Assembly: GCA_963777435.1 (NCBI GenBank)
Contig: CAVZQT010000003.1
Coordinates: 682,001-746,000 of the forward strand
DNA: 64,000 bases
From: AP-15 sp963777435
Lineage (GTDB): Bacteria > Pseudomonadota > Alphaproteobacteria > ATCC43930 > CGMCC-115725
Direction of reading: 5' to 3'
Notes under the pieces: generated by a model
Database searches by the model: none
The model's input: the letters and a program-made list of their open reading frames with translations, nothing else
What the model was told of the DNA's origin: nothing
Translations under genes and position numbers: made by a program
In this document: positions 44,545 through 51,836 of the stretch, one piece after another
Position numbering within the stretch: the first letter of the stretch is position 1
Layout: each line of letters starts with the position of its first letter

Positions 44545-44751
44545 TCGCCGGAGAGTCGGATCGAGCCGATCGGCACGCCCCCGGACGCGTCGCCGCCGCC
44601 TCTGTCCGCTTTACCTATCCGGGCAGATCCGACCTCGTCGTATTCAACAACGCCGGCGCCCATTACTCAGGCCGCCGCATACGCCGCGAATATGGCTATT
44701 CGGCCGCCGCCCTATCCGACCTCGACGCGCCGCCGGCGCGTCGAGGTTTGG

Positions 44752-45138
44752 TTAAGGCTGCTCCAGTAGCGCGGCAACCTGCTCGAGGAATTGCGCCGCT
44801 CTGCCGATCGCCGCGCTGGCGCGATCGAGTGGCACGCTTGCGCCTGGCCCCAGCTCATAATCCGCCACTGCTTTCAGGTCGTAGGCCTGCGCCAGAAACA
44901 GCGCGAGGCCGGCGAACTGCGGCTCGCGCCGTGCCAACTGCGACAACATGCGATGCACGCCGCGATGCGTTTTCGCGGTCTTTCCGGTGCGCGCGCGGAT
45001 CACCGCTTGCGCGGCATGAAATCCCGCGAGGTACGCATTACGGCCGGCATCTTCCCCGACACCGGCGGCAAGAATGATGCGGGCGCGAGCAAGGCAATCG
45101 CGCGCCTTGTCGAGCAGTTCGTCGATTTCCGGCGTCAC
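44752..45138 (-). CDS. HEPN-domain protein (HepT-like toxin)
   Basis: 128 aa, all-helical HEPN domain. The FHAAQAVIRARTGKTAKTHRG block holds the conserved RTGK..KTH of this family, with an N-terminal KARDCLARARIIL helix. HEPN proteins are RNases or, in the HepT/MntA pairs, toxins neutralised by adenylylation. It starts inside the last codons of the MNT gene (4-bp overlap at 45135-45138), so the two are one operon. The spacing between Arg and His differs from the classic Rx4-6H, so activity should not be assumed. Confidence 0.75.
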   Translation of the reverse strand: MTPEIDELLDKARDCLARARIILAAGVGEDAGRNAYLAGFHAAQAVIRARTGKTAKTHRGVHRMLSQLARREPQFAGLALFLAQAYDLKAVADYELGPGASVPLDRASAAIGRAAQFLEQVAALLEQP

Positions 45139-45470
45139 AGATCGACGCCGTCGCGCCGAATTTCACCCATAAGCCCCGTCAGGTTCCGATATGCGCCGGC
45201 CGGAAACGGCTTGGCGTCGATAAAGGCTTCAGTGTCGGAGAGAAATGCGCTGCGCAAATCGGCCAGGCGATCTCGCTCGTGCCAGCGCTGCCTGAGATCG
45301 CCTTCCGTGAGGTCTTTCAGGAACACCGCAACGTCGTAATCGGAATCCTCACCGGCATCGCCGCGCGCGCGGGAGCCGAACAGCACGACGCGTTCAAGCC
45401 GGTCGCCATACATTTCATCGAGCGCGGCACGGAGGCGCCTCAAGATCGGATCGTCGATTGCGGTCGGCAT
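45135..45470 (-). CDS. Minimal nucleotidyltransferase (MntA-like antitoxin)
   Basis: 111 aa. GSRARGDAGEDSDYDVAVF (about residues 31-49) holds the GS and DxD motifs of pol-beta-type transferases. In HepT/MntA pairs (type VII toxin-antitoxin) this protein adds AMP to the HEPN partner. ATG 45470 has GGGGAG 4 bases before it; the ORF upstream to 45599 includes part of the REP-like repeat and is not coding. Paired with the HEPN gene through a 4-bp overlap. Confidence 0.8.
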   Translation of the reverse strand: MPTAIDDPILRRLRAALDEMYGDRLERVVLFGSRARGDAGEDSDYDVAVFLKDLTEGDLRQRWHERDRLADLRSAFLSDTEAFIDAKPFPAGAYRNLTGLMGEIRRDGVDL

Positions 45471-45563
45471 AAAACTCCCCGCGTGAAGGTTGTATAATAC
45501 CATATCCCAAGGATCACCGCCTCCCGGGATTGAACAGCGCCTCTCATGCAGCAAATTTAGGGG

Positions 45564-45607
45564 AAAGCCTTCAACCCCCGCGAAGGCGAGGGGCAGCACT
45601 TTCCGCC
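45564..45607. repeat. REP-like inverted repeat, left of the RAYT remnant
   Basis: A 44-bp sequence (AAAGCCTTCAACCCCCGCGA ... TTTCCGCC) whose reverse complement recurs nearly unchanged at 46296-46339 on the other side of the RAYT gene. Its edge is 1 bp from the RAYT stop codon. Confidence 0.75.
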
Positions 45608-45608
45608 G

Positions 45609-46267
45609 TTAAACTGTCGTCTGCGTAGCGGGTTGTGGCCCAATATGACGGTCTGGAATGAGGTGTTCGGTCTGCGCCCGCCTTGGCCGTCTCGATTTAT
45701 TGCCGCTCACCCGTTTCTGGCGGCTCGCCTCCGCCGCCGATCCACCCCGCCGGGTACACCCCACCCGCCACACAGCGACAAAGCAGGAATACGGCCACTG
45801 CGCCGGGTTTTCGACCAACCATGCTTTACCGGCCAAACCGTGCTTCACCGGGTTGAAATGCGTGTAATCCCTATGCACCGCGAAGTCCCGGTCGTCGCGG
45901 ATCGTGTGCTCCCAGTATCGTCGCTGCCAGATGCCGCGTTCGCCCCGGCCAATCATGACCGGTGATCGCGGCTCGCCGATCTGTACGGATTTCGAAAACC
46001 GCTTCTTGATCGCGCGCCAACGGCCGGGGAAGTCGGCATCGCCTTGCAATAGCCCGCCCCTGGCCTGAACAGGGGTCCGCAGCCGATGCATATGGTTGGG
46101 AAGTACGACCCAGGCTCCATGTGGAATGGCGCGCGAGCGCGCACCCGCCGAACCGCTTCCCGCAGCGCATCGATTTGTGTGACCAGCAAATCCGACCGGC
46201 GGTCGAGCAGGTTCACCGTGAAGAAAAAGGTCCCGCCCGGAATCCGATGGCGACGACAACCTGGCAC
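45609..46267 (-). pseudogene. REP-associated tyrosine transposase (RAYT, Y1_Tnp), frameshifted
   Basis: The N-terminal part reads in one frame from ATG 46267 (RHRIPGGTFFFTVNLLDRRSD, RRVRARAPFHM), while the catalytic and C-terminal parts read in another frame (WVVLPNHMHRL, then GDADFPGRWRAIKKRFSKSV, GIWQRRYWEHTIRDDRDFA, YTHFNPVKHGL). At least one shift lies near 46125 and probably another near 46070, where HMH is followed by foreign-looking residues. The HUH motif is HMH. The gene is dead; it is bracketed by inverted REP-like repeats. The frame open from 46424 joins unrelated DNA. Confidence 0.75.
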
Positions 46268-46295
46268 TGAGGGAGTCTGCCCGGCGTTGGAGAGA

Positions 46296-46344
46296 GGCGG
46301 AAGGCGCTGCCCCCGCCTTCGCGGGGGCTAAAGGCTTTTCCGCC
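46296..46344. repeat. REP-like nested hairpin, right of the RAYT remnant
   Basis: Outer stem GGCGGAA/TTCCGCC (46296-46302 with 46338-46344) and inner stem CCCCCGC/GCGGGGG (46310-46316 with 46321-46327, loop CTTC), both perfect. Its first 44 bases are the inverted copy of 45564-45607. Confidence 0.8.
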
Positions 46345-46488
46345 CTACGCGTGCTGCCCTGGTCAATGGACGTGACGGGCGTGGCGCGCAGAACGGCAGT
46401 AAAATTGCGCGCTAAAATCATCAATCGACGCGACGCGCGCCCTGCCGAAGGCGGCCCTGGCTGCCGCCCCCGCGCGGCCTAAGCCAGT

Positions 46489-46752
46489 TCAGTTCGGGGC
46501 TGGCCCGGCACCGTCCGAATAAGGCCGAGCATACACATAAGGGTCAGCGTAAGACGGCGGTGTCCGGTTGGTCGGGTAATAGTAGTAACCGCTGTAAGGC
46601 CAGCCGTAATAGGCCGAGTAGCCGTAAGGGTAGCTGTCGGACGAGTAAACCGAACTGCCATAGTAATAGGGGTAGCTGTAGTAGCCTTGGGCCGATGCGG
46701 CAGTTATCGCCGCGGTGACGAGCCCAATTGCCAGTAACGCTGATTTGAGCAT
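46489..46752 (-). CDS. Small secreted Tyr-rich protein
   Basis: 87 aa. Signal peptide (MLKSALLAIGLVTAAITAASA) followed by a Tyr/Ser/Pro-rich body (YYSYPYYYGSSVY; YYGWPYSGYYYYP). Such proteins are low in complexity and often envelope-associated; function unknown. The Tyr-rich stretch is the dominant feature. Separate from the two secreted TTT-rich genes downstream by its composition, though all three are small, exported and on one strand. Confidence 0.65.
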   Translation of the reverse strand: MLKSALLAIGLVTAAITAASAQGYYSYPYYYGSSVYSSDSYPYGYSAYYGWPYSGYYYYPTNRTPPSYADPYVYARPYSDGAGPAPN

Positions 46753-46825
46753 GGCCGTGCTCCGTTGGGAGGTTCTCTGCCCGATAACATGGCACGGCCG
46801 CGCTCCGTTCCCGCTGCGCGGGGCG

Positions 46826-47119
46826 CTACTCCGGCTTGCTGGTGGTCGTCTTGCTCGTCGTGGTGCCGCCGCTCGCCGGGTCGGTCACGCTCTTGCTGTG
46901 CGTCTCGGAACTGCCCGTCACGCCTTCCTTATAGGTGTCGTGCTTGGTAACGGCGTTCCCGTTCCACCCGGTGCCCTGCTTGGTCGTGCTCGTGCTGGAG
47001 CCGTTCGGACCTGACGTTACGGTGGTGGTAGACGAGCCCGTGCCAGGCGCGCCTTGCGCCAGAGCGACGCTGGTCATCAGGCCAAGTGTGGCAACTCCAG
47101 CGATCAGGTGTTTGATCAT
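46826..47119 (-). CDS. Small secreted Ser/Thr-rich protein, paralog 1
   Basis: 97 aa. Signal peptide (MIKHLIAGVATLGLMTSVALA) then a Thr/Ser/Gly-rich mature part with a motif TYKEGVTGSSETHSK shared with the gene at 47233. No catalytic residues. Probably an exported, loosely structured protein. The ATG has a clean signal peptide; GGGGAACC lies just before it. Paralog of the next gene, suggesting local duplication. Confidence 0.65.
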   Translation of the reverse strand: MIKHLIAGVATLGLMTSVALAQGAPGTGSSTTTVTSGPNGSSTSTTKQGTGWNGNAVTKHDTYKEGVTGSSETHSKSVTDPASGGTTTSKTTTSKPE

Positions 47120-47232
47120 CGCGGTTCCCCTAGGGTTGTGACTACATCCCCGCTAACCGCGATGATTTGGTTTCGGTTCCGAAATTCACCAAACACGCTA
47201 GGCCGCCCGCGGGACGCGGCGCTCTGGCCGAG

Positions 47233-47607
47233 CTATTGGTGATCGGTAGTGGTCGTCGTCTTTGTCGTTTTACTGCCGCCCCAGGGGCTCGTGGTGGTGG
47301 TTGTCTGCGTTTGCGAGCTGCCGGCGATACCTTCCTGGTATGTGTTCTTCTGCGTGACCGGTTGCCCGTACTCGTCCACCCCGTGAGTCGTGGTCGTGGT
47401 CGTGGACGAGCCGGGAACTGGAGCGGGGGCAGGAACCAGGGCGGGAGCGGGTGCCACCGGTGCGACCGGGATTGCCGGTGCCACCGGTGCGACGGGGATT
47501 GCGGGTACCGCCGCGGGCGGAGGCGGGGCCGGAGGATAGGTCTGAGCGGAAGCGACGCCCGCCGTTAAAACGACCGCGGCCGCTGCTGCGAATAGGTGCT
47601 TTGTCAA
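47233..47607 (-). CDS. Secreted Pro/Thr-rich protein, paralog 2
   Basis: 124 aa from TTG 47607 (KHLFAAAAAVVLTAGVASA signal peptide). The TTG is preceded by CGGAGTG 8 bases before, and no ATG lies between it and the signal core; the ORF to 47721 is an extension. The mature part has a Pro/Ala/Val repeat (PVAPVAPAIPVAPVAPAP, periodic APAIPVAPV units) and then TYQEGIAGSSQTQ, which matches TYKEGVTGSSETH in the previous gene, ending in Thr runs. Unknown function. Confidence 0.6.
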   Translation of the reverse strand: MTKHLFAAAAAVVLTAGVASAQTYPPAPPPPAAVPAIPVAPVAPAIPVAPVAPAPALVPAPAPVPGSSTTTTTTHGVDEYGQPVTQKNTYQEGIAGSSQTQTTTTTSPWGGSKTTKTTTTTDHQ

Positions 47608-47762
47608 TTTACGACACTCCGTCTGTTGCTCTATTCGCGCAAACCGCTGGTTCTCAGTCTCGGTTCCCGCAAGGCCCGGCCGGAGCCAGCCGCAGCGCGC
47701 ACAAGCCCGCCCGCGTTGCACCGCAGCTTGCCGCCCACCCGGTCCGATGCCCCGCGCAAGCT

Positions 47763-47924
47763 CTAAAGCGGCGAGCCGCTAAGTGTGGGTGAGGTGCAGC
47801 TTCTTCTCGACCGGTCAAGCCGGGTGCCGATTTGTGTCACCAGCAAATCGGACCGGCGATCGAGCAGGTTCACCCTGAAGAAGAACGTCCCGCCCGAAAC
47901 GCAATGGCGACGACAATCCGGCAT
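47763..47924 (-). pseudogene. RAYT 5' fragment (second copy)
   Basis: MPDCRRHCVSGGTFFFRVNL then LDRRSDLLVTQI matches the first 33 residues of the RAYT gene at 46267, at both DNA and protein level. After Q-I the match ends and the frame stops at 47763. A related hairpin (GGCGGAA/TTCCGCC, 47953-47959 with 47972-47978) lies 29 bases upstream, the same distance as in the first copy. So a REP-RAYT unit was copied and truncated here. The rest of the 380-bp gap shows no gene. Confidence 0.7.
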
Positions 47925-47990
47925 CGAGGGACTATGTCCGCCGTTGGGGAGAGGCGGAAAGCGCTACGCTCTTCCGCCCTGCGCTTGCTG

Positions 47991-48293
47991 TTATTCCTCA
48001 ATGCGCTCGAAGAACTCGGTTTTCAACCACGGCATCTCATATGGCGAAGCAATAAAGCAATTGCCGTTGTTGGACTGTTTCCATCCAATTACAACTGGCG
48101 GCGGGCCGGGCGGAAACGGCAATACTGTCACGTAGGGGCCGGTTCGGATGTCGCCTTCCCATCCGACCTTTCTCGCAAGCTCCTGTGCCTTCGCCCACAT
48201 CGGCCCCCATTCGGCATCGTCGAGCCATTCGGCGTCCTTCGGCTCTTGCCATCCCTCCCAAATGTCGATTGGTGGGATATGGTAGACAATCAT
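47991..48293 (-). CDS. Hypothetical protein (100 aa, Trp-rich)
   Basis: MIVYHIPPIDIWEGWQEPKD, six or so Trp in the first 60 residues, then GPYVTVLPFPPGPPPVVIGW. No signal peptide and no family that I recognise. Possibly a small accessory gene of the recombinase-linked region. GTGTGG context before the ATG offers no clear ribosome-binding site, so the start is uncertain. Confidence 0.5.
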   Translation of the reverse strand: MIVYHIPPIDIWEGWQEPKDAEWLDDAEWGPMWAKAQELARKVGWEGDIRTGPYVTVLPFPPGPPPVVIGWKQSNNGNCFIASPYEMPWLKTEFFERIEE

Positions 48294-48423
48294 TGTTGAA
48301 TGGCTCCGTGCGTTATTCCCGGCAGTATCGTAGCGCGGTTCCGCGCCGCCGCTGAAGCCCTTACCAGATTTAGGGCACCAGGGGTGGGTACAAGATCGGC
48401 AAGATCACGGCTTGGTCGGCTTC

Positions 48424-49533
48424 TTAGAAGTTTCGTTCTTTCAGGCTTTCACATGCTCCATCTAAGCCGGGGAACAAAGCGCCCGCCGTGATACCCATCA
48501 GTGCGAGTTCTTTTATTATGTAGTCGCGCTCACGGACTGGTAAATCGAATACTTCTAAATACTTTTTGTTCTGCACCTGCTCAACACTTTCAATATGGGT
48601 TTCTATGTCGTCTACGTTCGACACAATGGAAATTGACTGCTGCGGTATCGCTCTGGCATTGCCAAATGCGAGAGGGTTTATGATAGATGCGTTCGGCGGG
48701 AACCCAAATATCTTATCTGCTCTAGGAAGTCTGCCCCATTCGGGGGCATCGAGTTTGAATATACGAACGCGTTTTTTGCTCCGGTCATCCCTCCGGACAT
48801 TTCGAAAGGCAAAAAACGCAGCAACATATGGCGACCATGTCCAGTCAAGGAGGGGCGTAGGGTAGCCGTGGTGCTGTGCTAAATGTATGAACGCTGCGTA
48901 GTGATTTGCATCTGCCAAATTGAAAACGTGATGTGTCAACGCACTGAACGTCTTGTTTAAATCGGCAATATCGTCTCGCGCATACCTTTCAAGGTCTGCT
49001 CTTTCGGTGCGGTGAAAACTTGTCCTCAATCGCCATGTGTTATCTTCCTGACCACGGTAAATGTATCGTTTTTGTTCAAGGGCATTGACCGTTTTTTTGA
49101 AACCATCCCAGCCTTTGGTAGCTGTCGGCTTTAGGCCAGACGGCACCTTATCTCGTGTTTTAGATGTAGCGACTGCGGCTCCCGCTGTGCCGATTGGCGT
49201 CGCCCATTTGATTGAGAGAGTGTTCCCGGCGAGTTGCAGATCGATGTCCGCAGTACCCGGCAGGACAAGGCCGTTTGCAGTCAATTGTTGGATTGTGTTG
49301 GGAGATAAAGCATTTCCAATTCTGTCTATGTGAGATACTGAGACGCCTGCAAGGTGTTGCGAACTCGATTTAGATTGAGTCCGTATCTTCACAAATGAAT
49401 TGGGATGTCCAACGGTGTCGTCCCACGCAAAGGCATAGCCTTCAAAATGATCGTCGAATTCATCTAAATCGAGAACAGTAGTCCCGGTATTACTGCCGGT
49501 ATAGCGGGTGATCCATTGCCCTCTCAACGACAC
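48424..49533 (-). CDS. FRG-domain protein
   Basis: 369 aa from GTG 49533 (VSLRGQWITRYTGSN). The N-terminal half (1-150) is beta-rich with no known domain. The FRG domain (about 170-330) shows KRYIYRGQEDNTWRLRTSFHR and HLAQHHGYPTPLLDWTWSPY, which includes the FRG-type RGQ and DWT. FRG proteins recur in phage-defence and mobile regions, but their biochemistry is unclear. The start overlaps the recombinase stop by 10 bp, with CGAGGT 5 bases before it, so the genes are coupled. Confidence 0.78.
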   Translation of the reverse strand: MSLRGQWITRYTGSNTGTTVLDLDEFDDHFEGYAFAWDDTVGHPNSFVKIRTQSKSSSQHLAGVSVSHIDRIGNALSPNTIQQLTANGLVLPGTADIDLQLAGNTLSIKWATPIGTAGAAVATSKTRDKVPSGLKPTATKGWDGFKKTVNALEQKRYIYRGQEDNTWRLRTSFHRTERADLERYARDDIADLNKTFSALTHHVFNLADANHYAAFIHLAQHHGYPTPLLDWTWSPYVAAFFAFRNVRRDDRSKKRVRIFKLDAPEWGRLPRADKIFGFPPNASIINPLAFGNARAIPQQSISIVSNVDDIETHIESVEQVQNKKYLEVFDLPVRERDYIIKELALMGITAGALFPGLDGACESLKERNF

Positions 49534-50102
49534 ATTAACCTCGAAATCGTCGCCCGCCCTACATTGTAAGCTTGGGCCAGTTCTTTGAGCGTGGCCCCTT
49601 CCGCGCGCCGCTGGCGGGCCTCTTTCTGCTGCTCCGGTGTAAGCTTCGGCGGTCGGCCCATATGCTGCCCGCGCTTTTGCGCCCGGTTGCGGCCCTCGGC
49701 GGTGCGGCTGCGTATTAGGTCGCGCTCCACGTCCGCCAGCCCGCCGAGAACCGCAATCATCAACCGCCCGGTGCTTGTGGCGGTGTCGGCCCACGGTTCC
49801 GCCAAGGATCGGAATTGCGCCTCGGCGTCCACGATCTGCTTGACGATGGCGAATAGGTCGAACGTCGAGCGGGCGAGGCGGTCAATCCGCGTCACGGTCA
49901 CAACATCGCCGGGGACGAGGGCCTTAATCATCTTGAGAAGCTCGCGCCGGTCGGCCCGCGCACCTGTCACCTTCTCGCGGTAGATGTTGCGGCTGCTGCA
50001 TCCGGCGGCGCGAAGCTGCTCAAGCTGAGTGTCGAGCGTCTGACCGTAGGTGCTGACGCGGGCATAGCCGATAGGCCGGTTTTGCGGTTTGGTTTCGGTC
50101 AT
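49524..50102 (-). CDS. Serine recombinase (resolvase/invertase family)
   Basis: 192 aa. N-terminal resolvase domain with the catalytic Ser in IGYARVSTYGQTLDTQ and Arg-rich active site RIDRLARSTFDL. E-helix (DVERDLIRSRTAEGRNRAQ) and a C-terminal HTH (LKELAQAYNVGRATISRL). The product could invert or excise nearby DNA; I did not find paired recombination sites. It overlaps the FRG gene. Likely mobile-element origin; comparable to Tn3-type resolvases by size. Confidence 0.88.
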   Translation of the reverse strand: MTETKPQNRPIGYARVSTYGQTLDTQLEQLRAAGCSSRNIYREKVTGARADRRELLKMIKALVPGDVVTVTRIDRLARSTFDLFAIVKQIVDAEAQFRSLAEPWADTATSTGRLMIAVLGGLADVERDLIRSRTAEGRNRAQKRGQHMGRPPKLTPEQQKEARQRRAEGATLKELAQAYNVGRATISRLMCR

Positions 50103-50306
50103 ACCTTACGGAGCGCGCAAGCCCTTGATTTTGTCAAGGGCGCGCGAAGTGCCCGAAACTCTTGACGGCTGCAATGGTGATGCGGCTTTCACCGACGCGG
50201 CGATTTGCACCCGCGATTTACCGTTGCCCAAGACACCCGACGGGACGATCCTGGCCTCACAATCACCGGGAATCCGGGGAATATCGGCTGAAGGGAGATC
50301 AAAGCA

Positions 50307-50771
50307 ATGACGTCACTATACATCTTTGATGACAGCAACATCGAATGGAGGACGGTGGCGCTGCCAGCTCTTGGCGAATTGGAACACTTACGATTTTGCA
50401 TACTGAATGTCGACGAGCACAATCATATCGTCCATGTGCTGTTCAAATTCGACGCGAACGAAAAGATCGTTCTCCACCGGCATGTAATACACAATAACAC
50501 TTTTGTCGTGCAGGGGGAGCATCGCCTTTATGAACCCGACGGCACGCTCAAGGAGATTCGGCCCACTGGCATGTACAAGTCCAGCCCGGCGGGCGATGTC
50601 CATCGCGAGGGCGGCGGCCCCGACCAGGATGTCGTCGTGTTTTTTGACATGCGGGGCGATGACGGCGTGTTTTACGAACTGCTCGACGATGACCAGAATG
50701 TCGTCGCCACACTCGGTTACGCCGATTTCCTAGCCTTGTATAAAGCCGAGCAAGGCGGTGCCGCAACATAA
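50307..50771 (+). CDS. Cupin-like protein
   Basis: 154 aa with a beta-barrel pattern. VLHRHVIHNNTFVVQGEHRLYEP holds the His/His...Glu arrangement typical of metal-binding cupins (ChrR-like), and AGDVHREGGGPDQDVVVFFDM the second. Possibly an enzyme or a metal-sensing cupin; ligand unknown. AAGGGAGA lies 15 bases before the ATG. The gene is on the opposite strand to the recombinase. Confidence 0.65.
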   Translation: MTSLYIFDDSNIEWRTVALPALGELEHLRFCILNVDEHNHIVHVLFKFDANEKIVLHRHVIHNNTFVVQGEHRLYEPDGTLKEIRPTGMYKSSPAGDVHREGGGPDQDVVVFFDMRGDDGVFYELLDDDQNVVATLGYADFLALYKAEQGGAAT

Positions 50772-50884
50772 GGCCGCGGCCGCTCCGGGCGGTGCGATTG
50801 CCGGCGAAGCAACGTTGTTTTGCACAGGAATTGCGCAACTCACCCAGCTCGCTGCGGGCAGCGCGGGAGCGCACGCTGGCTATT

Positions 50885-51214
50885 TCATTTCCGGTACTGG
50901 TCGGTTTTGGCGATACTGGCGGCGACCTCGTCAGCGGCGCCGTTGCAGTTCATTTGTCTGCCAAGCAGGCGCTCGTATTCGGCGCGGCCGGCGAGCATTT
51001 CCTGCCGCAAATGCTGGGCCTCGATTGATCCGGCCTGGATGCGTTGAATGTATCGCTCGAGGGCAGCTTCGAGCGGTGCAGTGGGCAAATGGCAAACCGA
51101 CGCATGCCACTCCATTTCTCCAAGACTCCGGGCAACTTGGTCCGGCGTCGGCTCGGCGTATGCCGCGAGCGACATGACGGTCGAAACAGCCGCGATCGCG
51201 ATGATCATTTTCAT
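50885..51214 (-). CDS. Small secreted helical protein
   Basis: 109 aa from ATG 51214 (KMIIAIAAVSTVMSLAAYA signal peptide). The mature part is helical: TPDQVARSLGEMEWHASVC, ALERYIQRIQAGSIEAQHLRQEML and a Cys near the end (MNCNGAADE). Two Cys may pair. Unknown function. The ORF runs up to 51247, but the signal peptide sets the start; GGAAAAGG lies about 7 bases before. Confidence 0.6.
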   Translation of the reverse strand: MKMIIAIAAVSTVMSLAAYAEPTPDQVARSLGEMEWHASVCHLPTAPLEAALERYIQRIQAGSIEAQHLRQEMLAGRAEYERLLGRQMNCNGAADEVAASIAKTDQYRK

Positions 51215-51271
51215 TGTTGGCCTTTTCCTTGACTGCGATTGCAACAAGCGCGCCGTCGCTGCGCAGTGTGG

Positions 51272-51706
51272 CTAGCTGGTTTCGCGGATGACGAGGACCG
51301 AGCAACGCGCGTGGCGAACGACCCGCGATGCATTGGTGCCGAGCAGATAGTCCTTCATCGCCGGACGATGCGCCCCCACGACGACTAAATCGGCCCTTGC
51401 CGATTCAGCGACCGCGAGAATTTCGGCGTAGATGCTGGCGCCAAGCGTCGCGAGCACCTTAGGCTTCAGATCGTAGGCGTCGAGTTCCCGGATCCGGCTC
51501 TCAATCTCCCTTTCCAGGAACGTTAGCACGGGCTCGTAGCCGAGTGCCGCAGCCTTGGCCTGCAGGATAGCTTCGACCTCGCGCACCACCGTCAATACAT
51601 GAAGCTGCGCGCCAAATGTGCGTGCCAGTGTCACCGCGGAGAGCAGCGGCTTGCGCCACGAAGCTTCGTCATTCAGATCGACGGCAACCAGGATGCTTTT
51701 GAACAT
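51272..51706 (-). CDS. Universal stress protein UspA family
   Basis: 144 aa. Opens FKSILVAVDLNDEASW and closes with the nucleotide-binding G-x2-G-x9-G(S/T)-type loop GAHRPAMKDYLLGTNASRV followed by HARCSVLVIRE. Binds ATP in many family members; helps cells under starvation and other stresses. Lies downstream of the metal ATPase on the same strand with a 130-bp gap, which contains the out-of-frame end of the ATPase hemerythrin domain. Confidence 0.88.
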   Translation of the reverse strand: MFKSILVAVDLNDEASWRKPLLSAVTLARTFGAQLHVLTVVREVEAILQAKAAALGYEPVLTFLEREIESRIRELDAYDLKPKVLATLGASIYAEILAVAESARADLVVVGAHRPAMKDYLLGTNASRVVRHARCSVLVIRETS

Positions 51707-51836
51707 GGCTTCCTCGCTGTGGAACCCGCAGCACTGGCTTGGTTATGCTGCTTCCGCTAGGCCGTGATAGATTTCATCCTCTTGCGCGAAATGCAGTCTG
51801 AGGATGGCATCCAATCCGTGCAGTAGCCGGATGATT

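Larger units (their letters stand above)
44363..44751. other. Decayed intergenic region after the nitrilase-like gene
   Basis: About 390 bp with no intact gene. It contains a short MOSC-like remnant (44377-44475), four CGGGAATT motifs (44477-44544), and a further open stretch (44545-44750) reading VRFTYPGRSDLVVFNNAG.HYSG in one frame, which looks like the tail of a lost gene that I cannot name. Probably a graveyard of insertions. Confidence 0.45.
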
